Source: Paenibacillus turicensis
GTDB lineage: Bacteria; Bacillota; Bacilli; Paenibacillales; Paenibacillaceae
Length of the DNA stretch: 48,396 nucleotides
Direction: 5' to 3'
NCBI RefSeq assembly: GCF_017873435.1
Contig: NZ_JAGGKG010000027.1
Span: 1-48,396 of the forward strand
Shown here: one piece after another, positions 1 to 9,285 of the stretch
Numbering within the stretch: position 1 is the stretch's first letter
How the letters are laid out: each line of letters begins with the position of its first letter
The notes under the pieces: generated by a model
What the model was told of the DNA's origin: nothing
The model's input: only the letters and a program-made list of their open reading frames with translations
Databases searched by the model: none
Program-made: the position numbers and the translations under genes

Positions 1-90
1 CTATACGTAGGTATCCTAGCTACGAAGGTGGCTTGGTCCCTCCTTCGGTCGGACTTACACCAACTAGATGATGCGTGCCTCTGGGCACGC
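1..90 (-). mobile_element. 5' end of a group II intron (partial, probably class C)
   Basis: Read on the minus strand from position 90, the sequence begins GCGTGCCC and folds at once into a GCGTGCC/GGCACGC hairpin. A GGTGTAAGTCC segment follows, then an AAGCC segment and a CGTAGCTAGGATACC segment. This order (5' hairpin, GGTG-NN-AGTCC, AGCC, then AGGGTGTCC-like) matches the start of domain I of group II introns such as the class C intron of Oceanobacillus, as I remember it. The element starts 7 bases after the T-run of the tyrA terminator, and class C introns characteristically insert just behind terminator hairpins. The rest of the ribozyme and any reverse transcriptase would lie outside the window. 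The call is by pattern recall only. Confidence 0.65.
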
Positions 91-96
91 AAGACC

Positions 97-122
97 AAAA
101 AAAGAGGGGATCATCTCCCCTC
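97..122 (-). terminator. Intrinsic terminator after tyrA
   Basis: A 7-bp stem (GAGGGGA at 104-110 pairing with TCCCCTC at 116-122) is followed on the minus strand by seven T residues. It lies 8 bp past the tyrA stop and closes the aro-trp-hisC-tyrA supraoperon. Confidence 0.9.
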
Positions 123-129
123 CTTCCTT

Positions 130-1224
130 TTACACATGCACCGCATAACCTAGCGTATGTAAGTGCTGCTTTGCTCGCTTCATTTGTTCTTCGTTACGGA
201 ACGATAAACGCATAATACCCGGTACATCCTCACGACTTTCAATAATTTGAATATTGCTAAGGTTAATTTGCTTGTCCCCTAGCTCTGTCGTAATTTGTCC
301 TATAATCCCTGGATGATCCGGTACATCAATATAAATATCGAATAGAGAGGTAATAACCCCTTTACGTCGTTCAGGTAATTCATTACGGAATACATTCGCT
401 TCCCCAAAAGCGGCTTCAATCCCTTGTCCATCCTCTTGCTGAAGCAAGGCAACAAAATGCTCAATTTCCTTGTTCCAATCCTGTAACAAGGTCAACAACA
501 CGTCACGATTACTAAGCAAGATGTCACGCCATACAATGGGATCGCTAGACGCGATTCTTGTAATATCTCTAAACCCACCCGCCGCCAAACGTTGATATAA
601 GTCTTGCTTTTCGTTATAACCACGAATCTGATTCACTAAAGCAACGGCAATAATATGTGGAAGGTGACTAATTGCACCCACAATTTCATCATGAAGCTCC
701 GGATCAACGCGTACAATTTGCGCTTTTGTATGCTGGAGCAGGTTTTCTAAGCGTGTATACATTTCCTCAGGCACATCCGTAGAAGGTGTCAGTACATAAT
801 ACGCATTTTCAAACAGCAAAGAAGAGGCTGCTTCCACACCTGAGCGCTCCGAGCCAGCCATTGGGTGTCCCCCAATAAAATAAATGCCTGGCTTCGCACA
901 TTTGGCAGCAGATTTTGCTACACCTGCTTTGGTGCTCCCTACATCGGTAATAATACAATTTTGTTTTAAAGGGAGTGCTGTTAGCTTCTCAAGGTACTCA
1001 TCTAGTTTCCCGACTGGGACACATAAAAATATAAAATCAGCGTCACATGCCGCCTCTTCCATAGACAGTGTTGCAACATCAACAACATCACGCTCTTTAA
1101 TTTTCGCTAATGACTCGGGTCGATGACTATGTCCGATTACAGTGATTCCAGGTTTTCCTTTTAGCGTAAGTGCTAAGGAGCCGCCAATCAAACCAACCCC
1201 AAAAATTGCAACTTTGATTGTCAT
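130..1224 (-). CDS. tyrA: Prephenate dehydrogenase
   Basis: Oxidatively decarboxylates prephenate to 4-hydroxyphenylpyruvate in tyrosine synthesis. The N-terminus has the dinucleotide-binding GVGLIGGSLA motif, and the middle has the GGHPMAGSERSG segment typical of TyrA. The C-terminal ~75 residues (DVPDHPGIIGQITTELG region) form an ACT domain, the usual site of tyrosine feedback. The 364-aa length suits the Bacillus enzyme. I chose the ATG at 1224, giving MTIKVAIFG, over an ATG two codons upstream, because a GGTGA ribosome site is better spaced from it. It is the last gene of the supraoperon, 27 bp after hisC. In B. subtilis aroE (EPSP synthase) follows tyrA; here a terminator and an intron edge follow instead. 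Confidence 0.95.
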   Translation of the reverse strand: MTIKVAIFGVGLIGGSLALTLKGKPGITVIGHSHRPESLAKIKERDVVDVATLSMEEAACDADFIFLCVPVGKLDEYLEKLTALPLKQNCIITDVGSTKAGVAKSAAKCAKPGIYFIGGHPMAGSERSGVEAASSLLFENAYYVLTPSTDVPEEMYTRLENLLQHTKAQIVRVDPELHDEIVGAISHLPHIIAVALVNQIRGYNEKQDLYQRLAAGGFRDITRIASSDPIVWRDILLSNRDVLLTLLQDWNKEIEHFVALLQQEDGQGIEAAFGEANVFRNELPERRKGVITSLFDIYIDVPDHPGIIGQITTELGDKQINLSNIQIIESREDVPGIMRLSFRNEEQMKRAKQHLHTLGYAVHV

Positions 1225-1251
1225 AAACATTCACCAATTTCTATTTATTCA

Positions 1252-2334
1252 TTATTGCGCAAGTGCATGTTTTAATGCAGTTATAAATTTTTCGTTTTGC
1301 TCAGGTGTTCCTACACTCACTCGAATATAATTCGGATATTTGCCGAAGCCTGCACGAATAATGATGCCTTGCTTAAGCAAGCTTTGAAACATATCCAGAC
1401 CAGAGGATTTAATATTGACAAAAATGAAGTTACCATTTGCAGGATAATATTCCAACCCTAGCTCATCAAATTGCCCATACAAGTACTCAATACCTTGCTG
1501 GTTTTTAGTTCTACAGCTTTCAACAAAATCATAGTCAGTTAATGCGGCTTTTGCAGCTGCTTGAGCAATACGTGAAGTATTAAACGGCTCACGCACCTGA
1601 TTAATATAAGTAATACTTTGAGCGTTAGCCACAGCATAACCAATCCGTAATGATGCTAGTCCATATATTTTAGAAAATGTACGCAACACGACAAGGTTAG
1701 GATATTGGTTTAGCAATGATATGCCATCACTGTAATTCTCGTCTGTAACAAACTCACAATAAGCTTCATCCAAGACTACTAGTACATGCGCAGGAACTTG
1801 ATTTAAGAAAGAAATGAGGTTATCATGCTCCACAATCGTTCCTGTTGGGTTGTTAGGATTACAAATCCAAATAATCTTTGTGTTATCCGTAACTGCTGCT
1901 AACATCGCATCAAGATCGTGCACGCCATCCTTCAGCGGAACCTCAATGCTAACTCCACCTTCAATATCAACATTTGATTTGTATACAGAGAAGGTTTGAT
2001 CTGCCATAATGCTTTCATCCTGCGGCAAAATAAAAGCACGCGTAATTAAAGCAATAACTTCATCTGAACCACAACCAAAAATGATTTGATTGCGCTCTAC
2101 ACCAAGGTGCTCTGCTAATACCGTTGTCAGTTCAGCCGAGCTGCCATCGGGATACAAGCTTAACTGAGATAACTCCGCTTGAATCGCCTCTGCAACTGAG
2201 CTAGAGCTACCATATGGATTTTCATTGGAAGCAAGCTTAATCACTTCATCTAGTCCAAGTTCTCTTTTCACTTCCTCAATTGGCTTACCAGGTTGGTATA
2301 CGGGTAAATCTACAATATGTGGTTTGGGTCTCAT
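1252..2334 (-). CDS. hisC: Histidinol-phosphate aminotransferase, probably also aromatic aminotransferase
   Basis: A fold-type I PLP aminotransferase of 360 aa. The PLP lysine lies in TFSKIYGLASLRIGY; other family marks are SNENPYG near the N-terminus and WICNPNNPTGT in the middle. In B. subtilis the hisC of this supraoperon acts in both histidine and tyrosine/phenylalanine synthesis, and its place between trpA and tyrA supports the same dual role here (inferred). The ATG at 2334 follows a purine-rich GGGGGAGAGAG site. The gap to trpA is 24 bp, so the two are co-transcribed. Confidence 0.93.
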   Translation of the reverse strand: MRPKPHIVDLPVYQPGKPIEEVKRELGLDEVIKLASNENPYGSSSSVAEAIQAELSQLSLYPDGSSAELTTVLAEHLGVERNQIIFGCGSDEVIALITRAFILPQDESIMADQTFSVYKSNVDIEGGVSIEVPLKDGVHDLDAMLAAVTDNTKIIWICNPNNPTGTIVEHDNLISFLNQVPAHVLVVLDEAYCEFVTDENYSDGISLLNQYPNLVVLRTFSKIYGLASLRIGYAVANAQSITYINQVREPFNTSRIAQAAAKAALTDYDFVESCRTKNQQGIEYLYGQFDELGLEYYPANGNFIFVNIKSSGLDMFQSLLKQGIIIRAGFGKYPNYIRVSVGTPEQNEKFITALKHALAQ

Positions 2335-2358
2335 TCTCTCTCCCCCTGCGTATTTAAA

Positions 2359-3183
2359 TTATGCTTTTAATTGTGACACAAAGTTTTTAATTTGCAACAA
2401 TCCATCCGTTTTTGTATTCTCTTCCATTAGAAGCGGAATACTTTCCTCGATTTTACGTACGATTGCACTCCCTACAACAACCGCATCACACCACTGTGAA
2501 AATTGCTCTACCTGCTCCTTCGATGAAATACCAAAGCCCACTGCAACAGGAAGGGAAGTTATCACCTTCACATCATGGATAAAGCTCTGAACACCCTCAA
2601 AAAAGCTAGCTCTTTCCCCTGTAACCCCAAGTGAAGATACACAATAAATAAAACCTCTTGCACGACTTAAAATCGCAGCGATTCTTTCATTGGAGGTGGG
2701 TGCAACAAGCGGAATAAGATATACATTTGCTTGATCTGCTAAGGTCAATATTTGCTCCGATTCTTCAAATGGAAGATCTGGAATAATAAGTCCACTAATA
2801 CCTGCTTCCTGGACAGCATGGAAAAATGCTGGCAACGATGCATATTGTAAGACGGGATTAAAATAAGTAAACAACACAAACGGTAATTTAACCCCTCTTG
2901 CCCGTGCTGCCTTTGCAGTCTGGATACAAGTATCGATTGTAATTTCGTGTTCAAGCGCCCTTAAAGAAGCACGCTGAATTACAGGACCATCTGCAAGAGG
3001 ATCAGAGTAAGGGACACCTAGCTCGATAACATCTGCCCCCGCTTCCTCAAGTGTAGCAATAATATCAACGGTCAATTCAGGATTAGGATCGCCTACTGTA
3101 ATAAAAGGGACTAATGCTGTTTTATCCGCTGCCTTTAGGGCTGCAAACGTTTCATCTATCAAATTAATTGCCACTTTATTCAT
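2359..3183 (-). CDS. trpA: Tryptophan synthase alpha chain
   Basis: Cleaves indole-3-glycerol phosphate to indole and glyceraldehyde-3-phosphate, passing indole to the beta subunit. The catalytic glutamate and aspartate lie in the conserved [17 protein letters not shown] segment near residues 55-70. The phosphate-binding GFGISS motif is near residue 210. At 274 aa it has the family length. Its ATG overlaps the end of trpB by 8 bp, suggesting translational coupling of the two subunits. Confidence 0.97.
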   Translation of the reverse strand: MNKVAINLIDETFAALKAADKTALVPFITVGDPNPELTVDIIATLEEAGADVIELGVPYSDPLADGPVIQRASLRALEHEITIDTCIQTAKAARARGVKLPFVLFTYFNPVLQYASLPAFFHAVQEAGISGLIIPDLPFEESEQILTLADQANVYLIPLVAPTSNERIAAILSRARGFIYCVSSLGVTGERASFFEGVQSFIHDVKVITSLPVAVGFGISSKEQVEQFSQWCDAVVVGSAIVRKIEESIPLLMEENTKTDGLLQIKNFVSQLKA

Positions 3184-4417
3184 GATAGGCCTCTCCTTCC
3201 GTATATTGCATAATTGATTCTACGTCCTTATCACCACGACCAGACAAGCAGATCACAATAATTTGATCTTGATTCATCGTTGGTGCAAGCTTCATCACTT
3301 GAGCAACCGCATGTGAAGATTCAAGCGCTGGGATAATGCCTTCTGTACGGCAAAGTAATTGTAATGCCTCTAAAGCCTCTTGGTCTGTAATTGGGTAATA
3401 TTTCGCTCTTTTTATGTCTTTTAAATAGGAATGCTCAGGACCTACACCTGGATAATCTAATCCTGCGGAAATAGAGTGCGCTGGCAATACCTGACCAAAT
3501 GCATCTTGCAACAGGTAGCTCATTGAGCCTTGGAAAACACCCTTGGAGCCTTTTGTCATTGTAGCAGCATGATAAGGTGTATCAATGCCTTGTCCCGCTG
3601 CTTCAACCCCAACAAGCTGAACTGCTTCATCCTCAATAAATGGATAAAACATCCCGATTGCATTACTACCTCCACCCACTGCTGCAACGAGCATATCAGG
3701 AAGACGGCCTTCCGCTTCTAAAATTTGACGACGCGTTTCATCGCCAATAATACGCTGGAAGTTCCGAACCATTTTCGGATATGGATGTGGACCTGTTGCT
3801 GAACCTAATATATAAAACGTGTCGTGAACATTGCTAACCCAGTAACGTAATGCCTCATTACAGGCATCCTTTAATGTTTTTGTGCCAGAAGTAACTGGAA
3901 TGACCTCTGCGCCTAACAGCTTCATCCGAAACACATTGAGCTGCTGACGCTTTGTATCCTCTTCCCCCATAAACACCTTACATTCCATGCCAAGCAATGC
4001 GGCTACCGTCGCTGTTGCCACACCATGTTGACCTGCACCAGTTTCTGCGATGACCTTGTGCTTGCCCATACGTTTAGCTAGCAGGCCTTGTCCAAGCGCA
4101 TTGTTAATTTTATGTGCACCTGTATGATTTAAATCCTCACGCTTTAAATAAATTTTTGCGCCACCTAGATGATTCGTTAACCGCTCTGCGTAATACAAAG
4201 GATTTTCACGTCCAGCATATTGCTTCAATAAGTAAGCAAGCTCTGCTTGAAAATCAGGCTCATCCTTCACCTGCTCATACGATTGCTCCAGCTCGATAAG
4301 GGCATTCATTAACGTTTCAGGAACATAACGTCCCCCAAAATCACCAAAACGTCCAAACTGATCTGGCATTTCCTTTACTTCACTTTTTATTTGTTCACTC
4401 GTATTCACTTTATTCAT
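3176..4417 (-). CDS. trpB: Tryptophan synthase beta chain
   Basis: Condenses indole with serine to give tryptophan. The PLP lysine is in [13 protein letters not shown] and the phosphate-binding loop is GGGSNAIG. The N-terminal [17 protein letters not shown] segment is typical of TrpB1. Its ATG overlaps the trpF stop as ATGA, so translation is probably coupled. The ~15 residues before the conserved segment are a variable extension. The length of 413 aa is normal. Confidence 0.97.
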   Translation of the reverse strand: MNKVNTSEQIKSEVKEMPDQFGRFGDFGGRYVPETLMNALIELEQSYEQVKDEPDFQAELAYLLKQYAGRENPLYYAERLTNHLGGAKIYLKREDLNHTGAHKINNALGQGLLAKRMGKHKVIAETGAGQHGVATATVAALLGMECKVFMGEEDTKRQQLNVFRMKLLGAEVIPVTSGTKTLKDACNEALRYWVSNVHDTFYILGSATGPHPYPKMVRNFQRIIGDETRRQILEAEGRLPDMLVAAVGGGSNAIGMFYPFIEDEAVQLVGVEAAGQGIDTPYHAATMTKGSKGVFQGSMSYLLQDAFGQVLPAHSISAGLDYPGVGPEHSYLKDIKRAKYYPITDQEALEALQLLCRTEGIIPALESSHAVAQVMKLAPTMNQDQIIVICLSGRGDKDVESIMQYTEGEAYHE

Positions 4418-5085
4418 AATTCCCTCACCCTTTCAACAAATTCAGTTATTTTGGCAACATCCTTGTGACCATTTGTCTCCACACCACTTGAAACGTCAAC
4501 TCCATCAGGCTGCATATGCTCTATCAGTTGCGCTACATTGTGCTGTGTTAAGCCTCCTGCAATGAATAAAGGAATATTTACTTCCTTTGCCCATATTTGA
4601 TAAGGTAGGGCGGCTTCCCAAGGAAATACATGCCCAGAACCTCCAACATATTTTGGATCATAACTGTCTAACAAAAGACCATCTATTACACCTTCATATC
4701 GACTTAATTCAGCACTTAAATCTCTAGCTGAGCCATCCTTATAAATGGATAAGGCTTTGAAGACCTTTACGCCAAATGACTTTTTGATCAGCCTGCAAAA
4801 GGCTGGACTTTCATCTCCATGCAATTGAACAATGTCTAAAGGCGCAAGCGCTAAAATATGTGTCAGTTCCTCCTGAGTTGGGTTTACAAACACACCCACA
4901 CTTTGTGGAATAATGTCTGTCTGCCAACTTTTAAGTATCGGTAATAGCAATGCCGCTTGCTCCGCAGTCACCTGCCGTTTACTTTTTGCAAATACAAAAC
5001 CGATTAAATTTAAGGGTAAGTGTATTATAGATTTTAGCACTTCAACGGATTGAAGTCCACAAATTTTTATGATTGTATTTGCCAC
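4414..5085 (-). CDS. trpF: Phosphoribosylanthranilate isomerase
   Basis: Performs the Amadori rearrangement of phosphoribosylanthranilate to CdRP. A TIM-barrel protein of 223 aa with the family landmarks KICGLQ at the N-terminus, [18 protein letters not shown] and [12 protein letters not shown]. The ATG alternatives are poor; the start is a GTG at 5085 behind a GGGAGGGTG ribosome site. The gap to trpC is 20 bp, and it shares the ATGA junction with trpB. Confidence 0.95.
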   Translation of the reverse strand: MANTIIKICGLQSVEVLKSIIHLPLNLIGFVFAKSKRQVTAEQAALLLPILKSWQTDIIPQSVGVFVNPTQEELTHILALAPLDIVQLHGDESPAFCRLIKKSFGVKVFKALSIYKDGSARDLSAELSRYEGVIDGLLLDSYDPKYVGGSGHVFPWEAALPYQIWAKEVNIPLFIAGGLTQHNVAQLIEHMQPDGVDVSSGVETNGHKDVAKITEFVERVREL

Positions 5086-5105
5086 AAAAACACCCTCCCT
5101 TCACA

Positions 5106-5891
5106 CTACGAGCCCATTAATTCACGAATCGCTTCGCCAACATCAGGTTGACGCATAAACGTTTCACCGATTAAAACCCCATCTGCTCCATGTGCCTCTA
5201 AATACTCAATATCTTCCTTCGTTTTTATTCCACTTTCACTAATCAATGTGATCTCATCTGGAACCTTAGCAGCTAAAAGCTCTGTATGGCTAAGTGAGGT
5301 TTCAAAGGTATGCAAATTACGGTTATTGATGCCAATCAGCGTTGCACCACCAATTGCCAATACTCGATCTAGCTCTGCTTCGTCGTGCACCTCTAGCAAA
5401 ACATCTAACGTTAATTCCTTGGCAAGCTGGATGTAATGGCGGATTTGTTCATCACTTAAAATGGCAGCTATGAGTAAAATTGCATCTGCCCCAAGCAACC
5501 TTGCCTCGTAAATTTGTAGCTCGCTAATAATAAAGTCCTTTCGCAATAAAGGGATGTTAACATGCTCTCTAATTTGACTTAAATATTGACCACTGCCTTG
5601 AAAATACGTCTCATCTGTAAGGACAGATAAGCAATCAGCCCCTGCCTGTTCATAGCTTTGTGCTAACTCTATAGGATGGAAATCTTCGCGAATTAATCCT
5701 TTAGAGGGTGATGCCTTTTTAACTTCTGCAATTAAACCTAACTTCCGCTTGCGGCCTGTCGTTAAGGCTTGGTGGAATCCCCTTGTAGGAGGTAATCCCG
5801 CTATTTTTTCTTTTGCTTCATCTATAGTTAGTTGCGCGGCTAAACGCCCAACCTCAATTTTTTTGGTTTCTACAATTTTATCAAGATACAT
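5106..5891 (-). CDS. trpC: Indole-3-glycerol phosphate synthase
   Basis: Closes the indole ring from CdRP. The motif GLIAEVKKASPSKG (residues ~52-65) carries a catalytic lysine. CLSVLTDETYFQGS, LLRKDFI and GINNRNL follow in the canonical order, ending with the ISESGIKTKEDI phosphate site. The length of 261 aa is usual. The start overlaps the end of trpD by 11 bp. TrpC and TrpF are separate proteins, as is normal in Bacillales. Confidence 0.96.
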   Translation of the reverse strand: MYLDKIVETKKIEVGRLAAQLTIDEAKEKIAGLPPTRGFHQALTTGRKRKLGLIAEVKKASPSKGLIREDFHPIELAQSYEQAGADCLSVLTDETYFQGSGQYLSQIREHVNIPLLRKDFIISELQIYEARLLGADAILLIAAILSDEQIRHYIQLAKELTLDVLLEVHDEAELDRVLAIGGATLIGINNRNLHTFETSLSHTELLAAKVPDEITLISESGIKTKEDIEYLEAHGADGVLIGETFMRQPDVGEAIRELMGS

Positions 5892-6924
5892 AGCTATATT
5901 CCCCCGTCGTCTGGATAAGTCGCTGTAATTGAGCTAACGCATTGCCTGAATCAATTGCATTGGCAGCGATATGAACGCCCTCCTGAATGCTATTGGCTAG
6001 TCCAGATACATAAATACATGCACCAGAGTTAGCAAGCACAACATCACGGTAAGCACCACGCTCGCCCTGCAATACACGTGTAATAATCTCTGCATTGGTT
6101 GCTGCGTCTCCACCTAGCATATCATGTAAAGAGTACGTTTGTAGACCAAGCTCATCAGGTGTAATGTCATAGGTTGTAATGATTCCATTTCGCAGCTCTG
6201 AAACTGTCGTTGGTGCAGAAATGCTAATTTCATCTAGTCCCTCTTGACTTGAAACAACTAAAGCTCGCTTAGAGCCCAACTCCTTTAACACGGTTGCCAT
6301 CGTTTCTGTTTTACTACGATCATAAATGCCTAACACTTGGCGATCTGCACCAGCAGGGTTAGTTAATGGACCAAGCATATTAAATACCGTTCTAATTCCT
6401 AACTCCTTGCGTGGGGCTGCGGCATGTTTCATAGAAGGGTGATAGAGCTGAGCAAAAAGGAAACAGATGTTAATGTCCTCAAGACATTGTGCTGCCTGCT
6501 CTGCAGAGAGATGAATATTGACGCCTAACGCTTCTAATACGTCAGCACTGCCTGCACGGCCTGATGCAGAACGATTGCCATGCTTAGCAACACGCACCGA
6601 TACAGAGGATGACACTAATGCTGCTGTTGTTGAAATGTTAAATTTATGAATACCTGAACCCCCTGTGCCACAGGTGTCGAGCAACTGAGTAGATTCTGTA
6701 TGCATTTTACCTGCGAACTGACGCATCACTTCCGCAAAGCCAGTAATTTCATCTACGGTTTCACCCTTAAAGCGTAATGCCATAAGTAAGCCACCAATTT
6801 GTGCGGATGTTGCTTCCCCATTCATAATCACCTGCATCATGCTTTTTGCCTCTTCACGACTCAAATGCTTACCAGCAAGCAGCCGTTCTAATCCACCTTG
6901 GATCAAGTTATGTGCTGTCGTCAT
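5881..6924 (-). CDS. trpD: Anthranilate phosphoribosyltransferase
   Basis: Transfers phosphoribose from PRPP to anthranilate. It shows the PRPP-binding DTCGTGGSGIHKFNIST segment and KHGNRSASGRAGSADVLEALG-type glycine-rich loops, with the usual 347-aa length. The ATG at 6924 is preceded by GGGAGAGA. It lies 15 bp after trpE. No glutamine amidotransferase (trpG) is fused or adjacent; in Bacillales that subunit is shared with folate synthesis and encoded elsewhere. Confidence 0.95.
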   Translation of the reverse strand: MTTAHNLIQGGLERLLAGKHLSREEAKSMMQVIMNGEATSAQIGGLLMALRFKGETVDEITGFAEVMRQFAGKMHTESTQLLDTCGTGGSGIHKFNISTTAALVSSSVSVRVAKHGNRSASGRAGSADVLEALGVNIHLSAEQAAQCLEDINICFLFAQLYHPSMKHAAAPRKELGIRTVFNMLGPLTNPAGADRQVLGIYDRSKTETMATVLKELGSKRALVVSSQEGLDEISISAPTTVSELRNGIITTYDITPDELGLQTYSLHDMLGGDAATNAEIITRVLQGERGAYRDVVLANSGACIYVSGLANSIQEGVHIAANAIDSGNALAQLQRLIQTTGEYSYVS

Positions 6925-6939
6925 TTCTATCTCTCCCTT

Positions 6940-8499
6940 CTAGATTTGTGGTGTATAGGAATACAAGTAGTCTTGATTTATGATTGGTTTATCTTTAGAT
7001 GCCTGCGGAAACATAAACTCAGCAATCCGAATTGCCTTTAGCAACGCCTTAGCCTTGTTCACTGATTCCTCAAACTCATTTTCTGGGATTGAATCCCATA
7101 CGATACCGCCTCCTGCTTGCACATAGGCATGACCATTTTTAAATACAATCGTCCGAATCGTGATGCAGGAGTCCATATTTCCCGAGAAGCCAAGATAACC
7201 AATTGCCCCACCATAAGTACCACGAGATTCACGCTCTAGTTCAGCAATAATTTCGATCGCTCTTAGCTTTGGTGCACCTGATAACGTTCCGGCTGGTAAA
7301 CAGGAGATAAAGGCATCAAAGAAATCCTTATCGTCTCGAATCTCTCCAGTAACCTTGGACACTAAGTGCATCACATGGGAATATCGTTCAATTTCCATAT
7401 AAGAATCACATTTTACAGTTCCGAACTTAGATACTCTACCAAGATCATTCCGTCCTAGATCCACTAACATAAGATGCTCTGCTCGTTCCTTTTCATCCTG
7501 CAATAAATCCTGTTCAAGTGCTTGATCCAACTCATAAGTCTCGCCACGTGGACGTGTACCTGCAATCGGTCTAGTCTCTACAATACCGTTGTTTACCTTC
7601 ACTAATGCTTCTGGGGAAGCTCCAACAATAATTTCATCGTCTAGCTTCAAATAATACATATACGGAGAAGGATTTAATGTGCGTAACACACGATAGACAT
7701 GAAGTGGATCCACTTCAGTTTCTATTTCAAAACGTTGGGATAAGACAACTTGGAAAATATCACCTGCTGCAATATATTCCTGCCCACGCTCCACATTTTC
7801 AATGAATTTCTCTTTGGAAATGTTAGAGCGAATTTCACCAAGCTCAATATCATGTGGGAATGGGCGATGATTAAAGTTTTCTAAGCTCCGCTCCTGCTCT
7901 AGTAGAGCAGACATCCCGTCTAATCTTTGCTCTGCTTGCTTATAGGCTTCGGCTATGTCTTCATCTGTAGCACCATCTTGAACATGGATATTGGCTACTA
8001 ACAGTAATCTTTGCTTCACATGATCAAACACGATCACTTGGTCACAAAACATAAACTGAATATCCTTCATTTGCAGATCATCGACCTGATGAGCTGGTAA
8101 GCTCTCATAATATTGAAGTAGATCATATCCGAAATAGCCGATAGCTCCACCTGTAAATGGCGGAAAATCATTTAGCTTCGGGCTGCGATACTGACGTAAA
8201 ATCGCCTTTAATGCCTCAAGTGGCTTGGTTGACGTCTTTTCAAGTTGGCCCTGACGCTCAATGATAATTTCACCCTGCTTTGCCGATACCATCATAAATG
8301 GATCTGTCCCAATAAAAGAGTAGCGAGCCCATTGAAATCCTCCCTCCACACTTTCTAATAAAAATGCCTTATCTCTTTTTGCAACTCGTCTAAAAATTGA
8401 AATTGGGGTTTCAAGGTCAGCAAGTAACGTACGTACAACTGGGATTAAATTGTACTCCTTCGCTAATGAGATGGCTTCAGACAAAGTTGGGGTTATCAT
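6940..8499 (-). CDS. trpE: Anthranilate synthase component I
   Basis: Converts chorismate to anthranilate, the first committed step to tryptophan. The N-terminal FLLESVEGG segment holds the LLES element that binds feedback-inhibiting tryptophan. The chorismate-binding domain has [32 protein letters not shown] and [18 protein letters not shown] place the start at the ATG at 8499. A GTG at 8508 is in frame but touches the AGGAA ribosome site, which is better spaced from the ATG. Expression is probably set by the TRAP-controlled leader just upstream. Confidence 0.96.
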   Translation of the reverse strand: MITPTLSEAISLAKEYNLIPVVRTLLADLETPISIFRRVAKRDKAFLLESVEGGFQWARYSFIGTDPFMMVSAKQGEIIIERQGQLEKTSTKPLEALKAILRQYRSPKLNDFPPFTGGAIGYFGYDLLQYYESLPAHQVDDLQMKDIQFMFCDQVIVFDHVKQRLLLVANIHVQDGATDEDIAEAYKQAEQRLDGMSALLEQERSLENFNHRPFPHDIELGEIRSNISKEKFIENVERGQEYIAAGDIFQVVLSQRFEIETEVDPLHVYRVLRTLNPSPYMYYLKLDDEIIVGASPEALVKVNNGIVETRPIAGTRPRGETYELDQALEQDLLQDEKERAEHLMLVDLGRNDLGRVSKFGTVKCDSYMEIERYSHVMHLVSKVTGEIRDDKDFFDAFISCLPAGTLSGAPKLRAIEIIAELERESRGTYGGAIGYLGFSGNMDSCITIRTIVFKNGHAYVQAGGGIVWDSIPENEFEESVNKAKALLKAIRIAEFMFPQASKDKPIINQDYLYSYTPQI

Positions 8500-8533
8500 A
8501 TGGCTCACTTCCTGTTCTATGGATTTTATATAA

Positions 8534-8562
8534 CAAAAAAACCTCTACGTATCGTAGAGGTT
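8534..8562 (-). terminator. Attenuator terminator in the trp leader
   Basis: A perfect 10-bp stem (8540-8549 with 8553-8562, loop of three) is followed by seven T residues on the minus strand, 35 bp before the trpE start. Its 5' arm contains CTCTAC, which can pair with GTAGAG inside the TRAP triplets (8749-8754), so an antiterminator excluded by bound TRAP is plausible. The hairpin is seen directly; the regulatory role is inferred. Confidence 0.85.
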
Positions 8563-8723
8563 GGTTAAATTCACAGATCATATATAGAAATATAAACGTA
8601 GCCTCAATAAAACAAGGTTACACCCATAGTTCTGTATGAATTAAGCATAGCATCCTATAATAAACGCTGTGCTTATCTCTAAATAAGGTGATGTTTTCAA
8701 ACTGCAACATGCCTATATTTAGA

Positions 8724-8848
8724 CTCTGCTCATCTCTTCTCAACTAAACTCTACTCAACTCTTTTACTCGGCTTTACTCTTTTACTCTGCTAAGCCTGCT
8801 CGGCTCCAGAATCTCAATCTCAAACATTCTCATTCTAATAAAGATCTC
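8724..8848 (-). promoter_or_regulatory. TRAP-binding site of the trp leader: 19 (G/T)AG triplets
   Basis: On the minus strand there are 19 GAG or TAG triplets between 8848 and 8724. The last eight (8761-8724) have a perfect 5-nt period with two-base spacers: TT, TA, TT, TT, AA, AT, CA. The eleven upstream triplets have irregular spacers of 2-8 bases. B. subtilis TRAP binds 11 such triplets in its trp leader. The site starts about 20 nt after the predicted transcription start. TRAP is encoded at 19055-19312. Confidence 0.93.
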
Positions 8849-8874
8849 TTCACTACACTATAAAACTTATCAAT

Positions 8875-8903
8875 ACTATATCGAAAAGTGTGTGTTTTCG
8901 CAA
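8875..8903 (-). promoter_or_regulatory. Probable trp operon promoter (sigma-A type)
   Basis: On the minus strand TTGCGA (8898-8903) and TATAGT (8875-8880) are separated by exactly 17 bp. Transcription would begin near 8868, giving a ~370-nt leader. It sits between aroH and trpE, where the trp promoter lies in B. subtilis. Read-through from the aro promoter would also enter this leader. Confidence 0.55.
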
Positions 8904-8912
8904 CCCCTAAAT

Positions 8913-9281
8913 TTAAGATTTACTCAAATCAGGGCGCAGCTTTCTAGCTTCATTTAAATACACATGATTAATTTCACTTTGGCTTTTGGTTGTATTCACA
9001 TGTAACAATAAACGAATACATTTAGGCAAAGCACCTTGTACGGGAATTTCCGTTGCACACATTAGAGGGACTAAATCCCATCCATCAAAGGCACGGATTG
9101 CACGCGCAGGAAATGCAGCATCCAAATCAGGAGTGACTGTAATCCATACACTTGTGACATCCTCAGCATTTAAATTATTTTCAGCAATAATTTGCTCTAG
9201 TAATTTTTCCGTTCCATTTAAAATGTCAGCTTCCTCATTCGCTAACACTGTAGTTGCACCACGTATTCCTCGATTAAGCAT
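8913..9281 (-). CDS. aroH: Chorismate mutase (monofunctional, AroH class)
   Basis: Rearranges chorismate to prephenate, feeding tyrA and phenylalanine synthesis. The 122-aa protein matches the small trimeric AroH type: N-terminal RGIRGATTV, then SVWITVTPDLDAAFPARA and the C-terminal INHVYLNEARKLRPDL segment, which holds active-site residues in the B. subtilis enzyme. AAAGGAGG lies well placed before the ATG at 9281. The gap to aroB is 4 bp. Confidence 0.95.
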   Translation of the reverse strand: MLNRGIRGATTVLANEEADILNGTEKLLEQIIAENNLNAEDVTSVWITVTPDLDAAFPARAIRAFDGWDLVPLMCATEIPVQGALPKCIRLLLHVNTTKSQSEINHVYLNEARKLRPDLSKS

Positions 9282-9285
9282 AAGG

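Noticed and set aside
8590..8650. T-box-like GGGTGTAACC in the trp leader
   Set aside because: The core TGGTACC is not present, there is no specifier stem, and the TRAP array already explains regulation.
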